NCBI RefSeq assembly: GCF_022347565.1
Contig: NZ_JAKRGH010000022.1
Coordinates: 20,373 to 84,372 of the forward strand
Source: Vibrio sp. Of7-15
Lineage (GTDB): Bacteria > Pseudomonadota > Gammaproteobacteria > Enterobacterales > Vibrionaceae
Direction of reading: 5' to 3'
Length of the DNA: 64,000 nt
The position numbers were made by a program, and so were the translations under genes. The notes below the pieces were generated by a model that saw only the letters and a list, made by a program, of their open reading frames with translations, was not told the DNA's origin and did not search any database. This document shows, piece by piece, positions 18,316-27,071 of this stretch (positions are counted from its first letter, which is position 1; every line of letters starts with the position of its first letter).

Positions 18316-18945
18316 TTATAAATGAGCGTAATTTAACTGGTTGTACTGTGGGTGGTGGGTTGAAAATGAATCGCCATGTTGAATAATATTCAAGGATGAG
18401 TCTTCACTAAACTGGTCAGTGTCAAATGACAATGCAACGAGGTTATCTTTACCTTGACGAATGACTTTACCTAAACGTTCAATAGAAACACCTTTTCTCA
18501 AGAAGTATCTTTCAATCACTGTTGTGGTGACCGCCACCAGATTGGATGCACCATGCATTTTGGCAAGTTGCATGGAAAACTTAAAAATATCAAAAGGGGT
18601 GCTCTCGAGTTTATGGCCGTGTGCGGCATAACGTGATATTTCCCAGTTCAAGGAGTTTTTAGGGAGTTCACCATCACATAAGTAAGGAAATATATCAGCC
18701 AGTAAATAAGGAGAGAGTGTTTGAATTAGTCGTGAGCACCCTACAATTTCACTGTTTTCATTGTATACAATGACATATAGAGCATCACTTGAATCAAATT
18801 CATCAAGCTCAATATCTTTATCACTTGAAGTAGAAATTAGATCCCACTTTAATTTTTTTATAAAAACTTCATGCCGATAGCGACCTAATTCGTTTAATTC
18901 ACTTTTATCGAAAGCAATGTAAGGCTTACAAACCATTCGGTACAT
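18316..18945 (-). CDS. LuxI-family acyl-homoserine lactone synthase
   Basis: The protein makes an acyl-homoserine lactone from S-adenosylmethionine and an acyl donor. The invariant residues are visible: Arg and Phe in RYRHEVFIKKLKW, the Trp following, Asp/Phe/Asp in ELDEFDSSDALY, Arg in GCSRLIQT, and Glu-x-x-Arg in NWEISRYA. Length is 209 residues, about that of LuxI. The frame is open to a TTG at 18954, but that codon touches the GAGG ribosome site. The ATG at 18945 is spaced 9 bases from it and is preferred. It is the first gene of the operon, with a lux-box-like site upstream. The acyl chain cannot be predicted. Confidence 0.92.
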   Translation of the reverse strand: MYRMVCKPYIAFDKSELNELGRYRHEVFIKKLKWDLISTSSDKDIELDEFDSSDALYVIVYNENSEIVGCSRLIQTLSPYLLADIFPYLCDGELPKNSLNWEISRYAAHGHKLESTPFDIFKFSMQLAKMHGASNLVAVTTTVIERYFLRKGVSIERLGKVIRQGKDNLVALSFDTDQFSEDSSLNIIQHGDSFSTHHPQYNQLNYAHL

Positions 18946-18963
18946 CTGAATCAACCTCGTTAC

Positions 18964-18994
18964 AAAAACATCCTTGAAAATGCCCGAGGATGTT
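18964..18994 (-). terminator. Hairpin with T-run just upstream of luxI
   Basis: On the minus strand AACATCCT and AGGATGTT pair perfectly around a 12-base loop and run into TTTG. It resembles a weak terminator or attenuator 20 bases before the luxI start. The proposed -10 box and start site overlap one arm, so it may act on read-through from upstream instead, or be a protein site. Confidence 0.4.
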
Positions 18995-18997
18995 ACA
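18992..18997 (-). promoter_or_regulatory. Candidate -10 element of the luxI operon promoter
   Basis: TGTAAC on the minus strand is a 4/6 match to TATAAT. Its centre is 33 bases from the centre of the lux-box-like palindrome, which places that box near -42.5, the position of LuxR-activated class II promoters. No good -35 is seen, as expected for that class. Confidence 0.45.
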
Positions 18998-19017
18998 TTT
19001 GCTTAACGATTGGTTGC

Positions 19018-19037
19018 AACTACCAAAAAAGGTAGTG
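19018..19037. promoter_or_regulatory. lux-box-like LuxR binding site
   Basis: AACTACCAAAAAAGGTAGTG fits the CT-N12-AG form of lux boxes and contains the perfect inverted repeat ACTACC-N6-GGTAGT. It lies 73 bases upstream of the luxI start and at a class II distance from a -10-like element. Binding by the adjacent LuxR is inferred. Confidence 0.6.
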
Positions 19038-19470
19038 TTAGGACGGTGCCTCTCAAGTGAAGTTTTAGACTTATTAGAATGAAAATTAATTTTAGCAGTA
19101 ATAATTTAAACCATTTATTTTATTTGTTATTAATCGCTTATGATGTGCTTCGTAATGAGGTGTTGTTAAGTAAGCGCTATAGATTATGGAAATTGAGTGG
19201 GTTAGAGGTCTGGATAGTTGTATATTTTTGTCCGCAAAGTTTTTTTGATACTACAATGCATTTGATATACATGCTTAAATACTAATAAAATTAAGTGTAG
19301 GGAAGAAAATGAAATTTTTTCAGTAATGTTTAGAAACAAATTATGGTGCCATCATATTCTAATATTGATATCTTATGGATAAAATATAAAGTGTACGTGT
19401 GATGGTAAGGTGGGGGGGCTATGGATACTTATAGATGATGTAATATTTTGAGAATATATTATATATTTAA

Positions 19471-19494
19471 AAGAAAAGCGCCGCATTGCGACGC
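19471..19494 (-). terminator. Rho-independent terminator of luxR
   Basis: On the minus strand GCGTCGC-AAT-GCGGCGC forms a seven-pair stem with one T-G wobble, followed by TTTTCTTTT. It lies about 100 bases after the luxR stop, so luxR and luxI are probably separate transcripts. Confidence 0.75.
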
Positions 19495-19590
19495 GATATG
19501 AAAATCGAGATAAAATTATTTTTTCGATGGAAAAATTGGGTACGTCGATCTATTTTATAGTTATTATTAAGTTGAGGGTTAATACTTAGT

Positions 19591-20316
19591 TTATATTATT
19601 CCTAATGCAGCAGAATATGCAGCCGCGAGTGTTCTGTTTGCAGAGCCAAATTTACTTTGGATCTTTTTTATATGGTAATTAACCGTATTCTCTGATATTC
19701 CTAAAATATATGATATTGACTTAGAGCATTTCCCATCTGCAATCCATTTTAAAATTTCCTCTTCTCGTTGGCTTAGCTGGATTTCATCGTTAAAATTTTT
19801 ACCTTTTGAAAAAAGGCAATCTTTTTCTTCAATAAAATCGATTAAACAACGCATTTTTATATTGAGGTTTATTTTTTCATCGGGAGATATTTTTTCATTA
19901 TGCCTAGATATTCCAAGAATACATAGAGAGTGATCCATACTTCTTTGTGTCCATGTTGCGCCAAAGTTAATTCCCCACTCTCCAGCTTCCCTATACACAA
20001 GGCTATTCTTTATTTCTATGCTATCCTGCCAAATAACGAACTGACGATCCTTTGCGCGACTGGCGATACTTGGATCAATTTGGAAATAGTGTTTTTCCTT
20101 ATAACGCTTAACCCATTCGTTCGGGTAGGTTCCATCAATATTCACTAAAGCTCGGGAAAAAGGAACTGATTTTTTCTTACCATATGCGAAGTGATCAAAT
20201 CCTAATTTTTTGATTTCTCCTGATACGCACTCAATAACATCATGACTGTTTTCACACTCAGAAAAAGTTGTGTTTGCAGATGACCACCATTCGATAAAAC
20301 TTGTGTTATTGTCCAT
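19591..20316 (-). CDS. LuxR-family acyl-homoserine lactone receptor/transcription factor
   Basis: This 241-residue regulator has an autoinducer-binding domain at residues ~20-165. The conserved Trp, Tyr, Asp-Pro and Trp of the ligand pocket are seen in NEWVKRYKEKHYFQIDP and FVIWQD, and the glycine is in GINFGATW. A GerE-type HTH follows at ~175-241 (LSQREEEILKWIADGKCSKS, then ISENTVNYHIKKIQSKF). Glu, Leu and Gly at the conserved HTH positions are present. It lies upstream of luxI on the same strand and is the probable receptor for its signal and activator of the operon. It is unlike the TetR-type LuxR/HapR master regulator of Vibrio. Confidence 0.92.
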   Translation of the reverse strand: MDNNTSFIEWWSSANTTFSECENSHDVIECVSGEIKKLGFDHFAYGKKKSVPFSRALVNIDGTYPNEWVKRYKEKHYFQIDPSIASRAKDRQFVIWQDSIEIKNSLVYREAGEWGINFGATWTQRSMDHSLCILGISRHNEKISPDEKINLNIKMRCLIDFIEEKDCLFSKGKNFNDEIQLSQREEEILKWIADGKCSKSISYILGISENTVNYHIKKIQSKFGSANRTLAAAYSAALGII

Positions 20317-20705
20317 TATGTAATCTCGATAGATCGACTTGCACTCTGTTCTAACTCAGCTGTCTTTGATGTTCAAATTTTCATGAAAAAAATGTGTTAA
20401 ATTTTATTTCAAATAAATGATATTAAAATCAATAGCTTAATAGTGTTAAGGGTGTGGGCTTTTAATGTCTTTTTGCATTTTTTATTACATTTTTTGCAGA
20501 AAAACGTTAGGTAGTGTTCGTCGTTGGTGAGGAGGCAATAATAAGTCATATTGGTTAATCCTTCTTTGGAAAGAAGGAACTGTATACTCAAGTTCTACCA
20601 AAGTTAGAGATGCTCATTTCTGAACATTTATAATGGAACACAGGGCTCCCCAGAAGCCCTCAATAGTTATAAAGAAAGTATCCTAGCTGGTGGCTACATA
20701 ACTAG
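20317..20705. other. Gene-free region upstream of luxR
   Basis: AT-rich, and should hold the luxR promoter. A CT-N12-AG match near 20345 is too asymmetric to call a lux box. A short hairpin, AGGGCT/AGCCCT, lies near 20645 without a T-run. The 60-codon minus-strand open frame at 20409-20591 looks random. Confidence 0.35.
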
Positions 20706-20906
20706 TTATTCATGATAGCCTTCCTGTACCTGTAATTTGAGAGGGTTGCGGTTGTGATTGATGAGGAGCTGACAGTATTTCGGATTTATCTGCTCGGTCA
20801 GGACGTTATTTTATTGAATCATTAGCGTAGATACATTCTTGAACGCTTGCTTCATCAGCTTGCTGTGATCATATTGCTTTTGTTGTCTAGAAAGCCTTGT
20901 TGTACC
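20706..20906 (-). pseudogene. Decayed coding fragment at the right edge of the island
   Basis: On the minus strand one frame reads as protein for about 66 codons with a single in-frame TAA in the middle. Recognisable stretches are YDHSKLMKQAFKNVSTLMIQ before the stop, and INPKYCQLLINHNRNPLKLQ then VQEGYHE after it. There is no start codon with a ribosome site, and the acs terminator abuts the 5' side. It looks like the 3' remnant of a gene, possibly a transposase, but I cannot name the family. Confidence 0.35.
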
Positions 20907-20944
20907 AAAAAAGGAAAACGCCGAACGTTTTCACATTCGGCGTT
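20907..20944 (-). terminator. Rho-independent terminator of acs
   Basis: On the minus strand AACGCCGAA and TTCGGCGTT pair perfectly, followed by TTCCTTTTTTGG. It lies 70 bases after the acs stop. Confidence 0.8.
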
Positions 20945-21013
20945 ATACGGGCTTAGTTACTACCAGCTTATGATGGTATTAATCCCACCATAAGCACTAA
21001 GCAGTGTACGGCA

Positions 21014-22963
21014 TTACATTAATTGTTGTTTTTCAGCGATGAGTTTATCGACCACACTTGGATCTGCCAGTGTTGATGTATCGCCTAGGTTGCTGGTATC
21101 GCCAGTTGCGATCTTACGCAGAATACGACGCATGATCTTGCCTGAACGAGTTTTTGGTAATGAGTCAGTCCAGTGCAGGAAGTCTGGTGTTGCGATAGGG
21201 CCAATTTCTTTACGAACCCACTCTTTTACTTCTTTATGAAGTTCTGCGCTTGGAACTTCGCCTGAATTCAAGGTGATGTAAGCGTAAATCGCTTGGCCTT
21301 TGATGTCGTGTGGGACACCTACAATAGCGGCTTCGGCAATCTTATCGAACGCAACCAGTGCCGATTCGATTTCTGCGGTACCCATACGGTGACCAGAGAC
21401 ATTCAATACGTCATCCACACGTCCGGTGATCCAGTAGTAACCGTCTTCATCGCGGCGAGCGCCATCACTGGTGAAGTACATGCCTTGGAATGTTGAGAAA
21501 TACGTTTGTTCGAAGCGCTCGTGATCACCATAGATGGTTCTCATTTGGCCAGGCCATGAATCGGTGATCACTAGGTTGCCGTCTGTGGCGCCTTCAATGA
21601 TGTTACCCATGTTATCAACAAGAGCTGGCTGAACACCGAAGAATGGACGCGTCGCTGAGCCTGGTTTTAGTGCCGTTGCACCTGGTAGTGGTGAAATTAG
21701 AATACCACCTGTTTCTGTTTGCCACCATGTATCAACAATTGGGCAGCGCTCATCACCAATGGTTTTGTGGTACCACTCCCAGGCTTCTGGGTTAATTGGC
21801 TCACCCACAGAGCCCATAATACGCAGGCTGTCACGAGATGTACCATCAATGGCTTCAGTGCCTTTTGCCATTAGGGCACGGATCGCTGTTGGTGCTGTGT
21901 ACAGAATGTTGACGTTGTGCTTATCAACCACTTCGCTCATGCGGCTGGTGGAAGGGTAGTTTGGCACACCTTCAAACAGAATGGTTTTCGCACCATTCGC
22001 CAGTGGTCCGTAGATGAGGTAAGTGTGGCCAGTGATCCAACCAACATCGGCAGTACACCAGAATGTTTCGCCTTCTTGGTAATCGAATACGTACTTGAAG
22101 GTCATGGTGGCGTAAACAAGGTAACCACCTGTGGTGTGTAATACGCCTTTTGGTTTACCGGTTGAACCTGAGGTGTAAAGAATAAACAGAGGATCTTCTG
22201 CGTTCATCTCTTCTGGCTGGCAGTGTGGTGATGCAACGGCTGTGGCTTCGTGCCACCATACGTCACGCTCGCTGTGCCATTCGATTTCACCACCAGTACG
22301 TTTAAGAACCACGACTTTTTCAATGGTTTTCACTTCTGGGTTAGCCAATGCTTCATCGACATTCTTTTTAAGTGGAACTGCACGGCCACCACGAACCCCT
22401 TCGTCTGAAGTAATCACGACTTTAGCGTCAGAATCAATAATACGGCCGGCTAGGGCTTCTGGTGAGAAACCACCAAAGACAACGGTGTGGATAGCGCCAA
22501 TACGAGTACATGCCAGCATTGCAACGGCCGCTTCTGCGACCATTGGCATGTAAAGGCATACTACGTCGCCTTTACGAACGCCTTGGCTTTTAAGGGCGTT
22601 AGCGAACTTACAGACTTCTTCATGCAGTTCGTTAAATGTCAGTGTTTTGTCATCAGCAGGATCATCACCTTCCCAAATGATGGCAACTTCGTCACCACGA
22701 GTTTCTAGGTGACGGTCGATACAGTTCGCAGAGACGTTTAGTGTGCCGTCTTCAAACCATTTGATATCAACGTGACCGGTGTCGAATGAGGTGTTTTTTA
22801 CTTTTGTGTACGGTTTGATCCAGTCAACGATTTGGCCGTGTTCGCGCCAAAATCCTTCCGGGTTAATCACGGATTGTTGGTACATTTCACGATATTTGTC
22901 ATCGTCAGCGTGGGCTGTTTTTGCAATATCTTGATTGACCGGGTAAACGTGAACATCACTCAT
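21014..22963 (-). CDS. acs: Acetyl-CoA synthetase
   Basis: Acs activates acetate to acetyl-CoA through acetyl-AMP. It has the adenylate-forming signature [16 protein letters not shown] near residue 265, the core motif [12 protein letters not shown], and the C-terminal lysine, controlled by acetylation in the family, in [11 protein letters not shown]. Length 649 residues is normal. In Vibrio, acs is the main target of the CrbS/CrbR acetate switch, and both partners are encoded within 14 kb. The ATG is preceded by AAGGAGAG. It is the right-hand housekeeping neighbour of the pap island. Confidence 0.98.
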   Translation of the reverse strand: MSDVHVYPVNQDIAKTAHADDDKYREMYQQSVINPEGFWREHGQIVDWIKPYTKVKNTSFDTGHVDIKWFEDGTLNVSANCIDRHLETRGDEVAIIWEGDDPADDKTLTFNELHEEVCKFANALKSQGVRKGDVVCLYMPMVAEAAVAMLACTRIGAIHTVVFGGFSPEALAGRIIDSDAKVVITSDEGVRGGRAVPLKKNVDEALANPEVKTIEKVVVLKRTGGEIEWHSERDVWWHEATAVASPHCQPEEMNAEDPLFILYTSGSTGKPKGVLHTTGGYLVYATMTFKYVFDYQEGETFWCTADVGWITGHTYLIYGPLANGAKTILFEGVPNYPSTSRMSEVVDKHNVNILYTAPTAIRALMAKGTEAIDGTSRDSLRIMGSVGEPINPEAWEWYHKTIGDERCPIVDTWWQTETGGILISPLPGATALKPGSATRPFFGVQPALVDNMGNIIEGATDGNLVITDSWPGQMRTIYGDHERFEQTYFSTFQGMYFTSDGARRDEDGYYWITGRVDDVLNVSGHRMGTAEIESALVAFDKIAEAAIVGVPHDIKGQAIYAYITLNSGEVPSAELHKEVKEWVRKEIGPIATPDFLHWTDSLPKTRSGKIMRRILRKIATGDTSNLGDTSTLADPSVVDKLIAEKQQLM

Positions 22964-23166
22964 TCTATTCTCTCCTTGTGAATACGGCAGCAGCCCTGTA
23001 TTTCTTGGTCTATATATTCGGCCTATGTATGTGCCGTTTTGTTAGGTAATACTGTTGACCAGACAGGGATTTTCGACAATTAGACTTTAGGATGAGATGG
23101 CGTTTTTTTACTCAATGTCGCTTTGTTTAAAGCGAAGAGTGGGATCTATGTCGTATTAAATACGCT

Positions 23167-23796
23167 TTAAGAGGGAGACGTTATTGCCGGAAGATCACCG
23201 TGTTTTAAACGCACGTAAATGAGGGCTGCGGCAATGGCATCTTGTAGGGCATCGTGACGTTCGGGAAGAGGTAAATCAAGGTGTCTGCAAATAGCTTCAA
23301 TACTGAGATCAAAGTAGGCATTGGGCAATAAACGCTCTAACTTTTGGTGGTATATATGGCTCACCTCAATGAGTTTGTTTGGCAATGGAAAGCCTAGGCA
23401 ATGCTGACTATATCGGTCGAGGATCGTCTTATCATAACGGATGTGATACCCCACTAGCGGGCGGTTACCGATAAAGGCAATTAACTGGCTGAGTGCTTGC
23501 TGTTCGGTTAAACCAGCAGTGAGATCTTGGTGGCGAATACGGTGTATGGTGACTGAATTGGCGTCGAGACTTTGTGGTGCGCATAAGCTGATATGAAAAG
23601 ACTGGCTAGTCAGAATGCGGTTATTTTTGATTTTGGTGGCCGCAATGGTGACGAGTTCAGCTCGTTGGGGATCTAAGCTGGTGGTTTCACAGTCGAGTGA
23701 GACCAGCTCGTCCCCCTTATAAGCTTCGAATAAGGCTTGATGGGGAGAGTGCCTTAGCTTGTGTTTCCACCATAATCGCTGCAATAGGTTCATCAT
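23167..23796 (-). CDS. DnaQ-like 3'-5' exonuclease (DEDDh)
   Basis: This 209-residue exonuclease domain protein has all DEDDh motifs: Asp-Glu in SLDCETTSLDP, Asp in GYHIRYDKTILD, and His/Asp in RHDALQDAIAAALI. It resembles the polymerase III epsilon nuclease domain but has no polymerase-binding tail, so it is a stand-alone nuclease of unknown substrate. The open frame reaches 23829. I use the ATG at 23796, which overlaps the stop of the DUF294 gene (TAATG) and suggests translational coupling. The ATG at 23793 is equally possible. It pairs with the upstream gene in one operon. Confidence 0.88.
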   Translation of the reverse strand: MMNLLQRLWWKHKLRHSPHQALFEAYKGDELVSLDCETTSLDPQRAELVTIAATKIKNNRILTSQSFHISLCAPQSLDANSVTIHRIRHQDLTAGLTEQQALSQLIAFIGNRPLVGYHIRYDKTILDRYSQHCLGFPLPNKLIEVSHIYHQKLERLLPNAYFDLSIEAICRHLDLPLPERHDALQDAIAAALIYVRLKHGDLPAITSPS

Positions 23797-25625
23797 TAAT
23801 CCCTTATTTGGTAATGGTAGCCAAGCCATTCTTTGAATTTTTTCACTACATGTAAGCTGTGGCGAAGTAGATCTCGTTCAGTTCGATCCAGTTGTTTGAC
23901 GTTCACTTGATTACTGGTGCCGTTTTTATTTTTGAGCTGTTGGTGAAGGCGTAATTTGATGAACAGCTTTAGCGCTTCACTGAGGTTATCTGTGGTGCTT
24001 TGCTCTAATACTCGCTGAGCTGAGAGTTGCTCTAACCGTTCAAAGGTATTGGTGTGCTCGATACCATGTTCGAGGGCCAAAGCACGAATACCGTGTACGA
24101 TGGGAAAAATTCCCCCTCGTTTGATATCCAGTCCTTGTTTGGAGGATTTTAGGTTACCAAACAGAGTCAGAGGCACATTAAATTTCAAGGCGGGTCGAGT
24201 AAAGCTGGTTAACACGAGTTCTTGATCATTGAGTTGATGATGAAGATGCTGTTTTACTGGCGCTAAGAGGGATTTGTCCCCAGCAATGGCGTGTGCGTCG
24301 GCTAATATTGCCAATTTCATCATGCCTTCTGGTGTCACGTGTTGGCATAAATGGCTGATCTCTTGTTTCCATTCTGTTTCAGCTTTGACCCAAGCTGAGT
24401 TATTGACCATTACGTTGCCAGGGCAGAGAGGATAGCCCAGTTGTTGCAGCGTGTGCGTCAGCTTTTCCATCACCGCTTGACATTGATGCCATTGCAAACC
24501 ATCGTTGATGATAAGGGCATTGTCTTGATCGGTTTTGAGAATTTGCTCTCCTCGGCCTTCAGAGCCAAGCACGACTAAACAACATTGATTTTGCAACGCT
24601 GGGGGAACCACTAAACTAAACGCTTTTTCGATGATCTGTTCATTAACCGCAGCGATTAACTCCATGACAAAGCGTGTTTTTATGCCGTTGTTAATGAGGT
24701 TTTCGACGAGATCTTGTTGGTTATTGGCGGCCAAAGAGAGTTCTTCAATGGTTTCGGCCCGAGAGATTCGCAGCGCCAGTACATGAGAGTGAGTGGAGAA
24801 CAGACTCAATATTTGGGTTAAATCAAGCATGCCGATGCTGTGGTTATGGTCGCAGACTTGCACCTGTTTAATTTTATGCCGCGTCATCAATATCATGGCA
24901 TTAAAGAGGAAGTCACCTTTTTCAACATGGTGAACGGGGTAGCAGGCGACAGGGCCTACAGGGCTGTGTAGTGGTTGTTTGTCGAGCATGACGGCGTGTA
25001 ATAAATCGGTGCGAGTCACAATGCCAAATGGGGTAATGCCTTTGTTATTTTTCAGCCGGGTATCGTATTGGTTTAATTCGACAAGAGCAGCATCGACGCC
25101 GTGTTCTTTCATTTGTGCGGTAACTTGGCTTAAAGAGACCTCCCAACCAACGGTGAGGGCGGGTTGAATATTATCATCGTCGACTTGGGTTAAGATAAAT
25201 TCGGCTAAGTTCTGCTGCTGCTGAGCTTCTTCTAAGAGTTGCTGTCGTTTGGCTAGGTTATTATCGAAATACGCCGCGAATTGGCCATTCTCATTGTATA
25301 ACTTTAGGAAAACCTCTTTCGGTAAGAGATAGCACAAGGTGTCTTCTAACGCGTAGTAGTTGTGTTTAATCGTACCTTCAAACTGAGAACGCACATCAAA
25401 CATGTCATCGCTGGCGTAGTGAGCGTAGATTTCACTGCGGTCAACTGAAGTTTCTTCTACGCCACCCTTAATGATGATCAATAAATGCTCACTGGCGCTG
25501 TTGGCCGACAAAATGGTGTCGTTATGACGAAAATACACCACATCTAATGACGCTTTTAGTTGCCTCTTCTGCTCATGAGAGAGGCGATCAAAAGGGGCAA
25601 GGGTCGTATCAAATTTGTCTGGCAT
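23796..25625 (-). CDS. Cyclic-nucleotide-binding / CBS / DUF294 nucleotidyltransferase-like protein
   Basis: A cNMP-binding-like domain is at residues ~10-135. Two CBS domains follow at ~150-280 (GIVTRTDLLHAVML, SIGMLDLTQILS). A DUF294 nucleotidyltransferase core comes next at ~320-470, with LGSEGRGEQILKTDQDNALI, the GlnD-like G-S-x-G-R and D-x-D pattern. A helical DUF294 C-terminus ends the protein. Such proteins are proposed signal-transducing nucleotidyltransferases; no substrate is established. The open frame extends to 25646 (GTG), but GGGAG lies 9 bases before the ATG at 25625, giving 609 residues. Together with the exonuclease it forms a conserved-looking pair between acs and the sensor kinase. 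Confidence 0.88.
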   Translation of the reverse strand: MPDKFDTTLAPFDRLSHEQKRQLKASLDVVYFRHNDTILSANSASEHLLIIIKGGVEETSVDRSEIYAHYASDDMFDVRSQFEGTIKHNYYALEDTLCYLLPKEVFLKLYNENGQFAAYFDNNLAKRQQLLEEAQQQQNLAEFILTQVDDDNIQPALTVGWEVSLSQVTAQMKEHGVDAALVELNQYDTRLKNNKGITPFGIVTRTDLLHAVMLDKQPLHSPVGPVACYPVHHVEKGDFLFNAMILMTRHKIKQVQVCDHNHSIGMLDLTQILSLFSTHSHVLALRISRAETIEELSLAANNQQDLVENLINNGIKTRFVMELIAAVNEQIIEKAFSLVVPPALQNQCCLVVLGSEGRGEQILKTDQDNALIINDGLQWHQCQAVMEKLTHTLQQLGYPLCPGNVMVNNSAWVKAETEWKQEISHLCQHVTPEGMMKLAILADAHAIAGDKSLLAPVKQHLHHQLNDQELVLTSFTRPALKFNVPLTLFGNLKSSKQGLDIKRGGIFPIVHGIRALALEHGIEHTNTFERLEQLSAQRVLEQSTTDNLSEALKLFIKLRLHQQLKNKNGTSNQVNVKQLDRTERDLLRHSLHVVKKFKEWLGYHYQIRD

Positions 25626-25820
25626 GAAAAGCCGCTCCCAGCTCACTAAGGTGAAGTCAGTGTGGATCAGGGGATGGTTTTGCTCTAGGCGACTTTAGTC
25701 TATATGGGATGTTTATCAACGATAAGAGGATGATATCACCGTGGTTCCTTTCCCTTTTTCTCCTTAATCCTCTGCGGCATAATTGCGCCACTTACTTTCC
25801 TTTTTCGGTTCGAGGCTCAG

Positions 25821-26960
25821 ATGCTACGCAGTTCGCCATTTGGTTGGGTGTCACAATATTTTATTGGTTTCTTTTTTGCCTATGGGGTGTATTTGCCTTT
25901 TTGGGCGTTGTGGTTTGAAGAGCAAGGGATCAGCCCTTCTGATATTGGCATTTTATTGGGGTTGGCGTTTGCGACTCGGTGCTTTGCCAATTTATTCATT
26001 ACGCCAAGGTTACACAAAGTTGAGCACCTGATCCCAGCACTGCGCTGGTTAACTTTTGCTTCTTTAATTTTTGCGGCGTTTCATCTGTGGGCTGGGGGCA
26101 GCTTTTGGCTCATGGCTGTGGTTACGGTGCTGTTTAATATTGCATGCGGTCCGGCGGTGCCGTTATCTGATGCTTTGGCTAATCATTACGCGAAGCTTAA
26201 ATTGCTGGACTATGGTCGCTCTCGTTTATGGGGATCTGTGAGCTTCATTGCAGGATCTACGGTCGTTGGCTTTTTAGTGGCGGAGTATGGCTCAGACATG
26301 ATCCCATATACCGCTTTGTTTGGCTTAGGTGTTGCCATGTTATTTGTGATGCGCAACCCAACGGTTTTGCCAGTGACAGAAAAAGAACACGATGAACCTA
26401 GACCAAAGCTGAGTCACTTATTAACAGAAATGCCCATTGTTCGGTTTTTAGTGTTGATTTCACTGATTCAAGGCAGTCACGCGGCTTATTACAGCTTTAG
26501 CTCGATTTATTGGAAAGAAGCTGGCCACCCTGAAAGCATCATTGGTTATTTGTGGAGCCTTGGGGTGGTTGCTGAAGTCGCGGTGTTTGCGTTTAGTAAG
26601 CGTCTTTTTGCTGGAATGAGTATTGCCATGTTGTTCCGTTTGGCGGCATTAGGTGTGGTAATTCGTTGGGGAGTGACTGCCATGACCACTGAGCTGGCTG
26701 GGCTGGTGGTGGTGCAGTTATTACATGGTGTTACTTTTGCGATGGCTCATTTAGCGGCGATTCAATACATTCAAAAAGCCCCTCAAAATAAAATGGTTGC
26801 TCTACAAGCCTTGTATAACGCACTGCCGCTTGGGGCATTTATTGCCTTGATGACCGCCGTAAGTGGCTGGGCATACGAGTTATGGTCTGGTCAGGTATTT
26901 TGGGGAATGGCGCTGATGGGTGTACTGGCTCTGTTTATCAAACTGGGTAAAGTGAAGTAG
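25821..26960 (+). CDS. MFS transporter, HcaT (3-phenylpropionate) type
   Basis: A 379-residue inner-membrane protein with about 12 hydrophobic segments. The start FGWVSQYFIGFFFAYGVYLP and the stretch YGRSRLWGSVSFIAGS are typical of the HcaT-like MFS subfamily (putative 3-phenylpropionate/nucleoside-type permeases). It is divergent from the DUF294 gene and 111 bases before the sensor kinase gene on the same strand. Substrate is uncertain; HcaT annotation in Vibrio is by homology only. Confidence 0.8.
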   Translation: MLRSSPFGWVSQYFIGFFFAYGVYLPFWALWFEEQGISPSDIGILLGLAFATRCFANLFITPRLHKVEHLIPALRWLTFASLIFAAFHLWAGGSFWLMAVVTVLFNIACGPAVPLSDALANHYAKLKLLDYGRSRLWGSVSFIAGSTVVGFLVAEYGSDMIPYTALFGLGVAMLFVMRNPTVLPVTEKEHDEPRPKLSHLLTEMPIVRFLVLISLIQGSHAAYYSFSSIYWKEAGHPESIIGYLWSLGVVAEVAVFAFSKRLFAGMSIAMLFRLAALGVVIRWGVTAMTTELAGLVVVQLLHGVTFAMAHLAAIQYIQKAPQNKMVALQALYNALPLGAFIALMTAVSGWAYELWSGQVFWGMALMGVLALFIKLGKVK

Positions 26961-27071
26961 GGGAAAATCACACTTTATGCATTCATCTTACAAAAGGTGA
27001 GTGAAACATTAGCCTAAAAAAACGACACGGTTACAATGCCCACTACTGCATAACAATAACAAGGAGACGTT

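Larger units (their letters stand above)
18946..19590. other. AT-rich luxR-luxI intergenic region
   Basis: This 645-base gap holds the luxI promoter region (hairpin 18964-18994, lux box 19018-19037) and the luxR terminator (19471-19494). The middle, about 19050-19470, is very AT-rich. A 68-codon plus-strand open frame at 19079-19285 has no ribosome site or family resemblance, so I do not call a gene there. Confidence 0.5.

Noticed and set aside
19079..19285. 68-codon plus-strand open frame between luxR and luxI (possible RsaL-like gene)
   Set aside because: No ribosome site, no HTH, and very AT-rich random-looking composition.
20335..20360. CT-N12-AG match upstream of luxR as a second lux box
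   Set aside because: Arms match at only 5 of 10 positions and such a spaced match is expected by chance every few hundred bases.
20409..20591. 60-codon minus-strand open frame upstream of luxR
   Set aside because: Low-complexity Lys/Leu/Cys composition, no ribosome site, no family.
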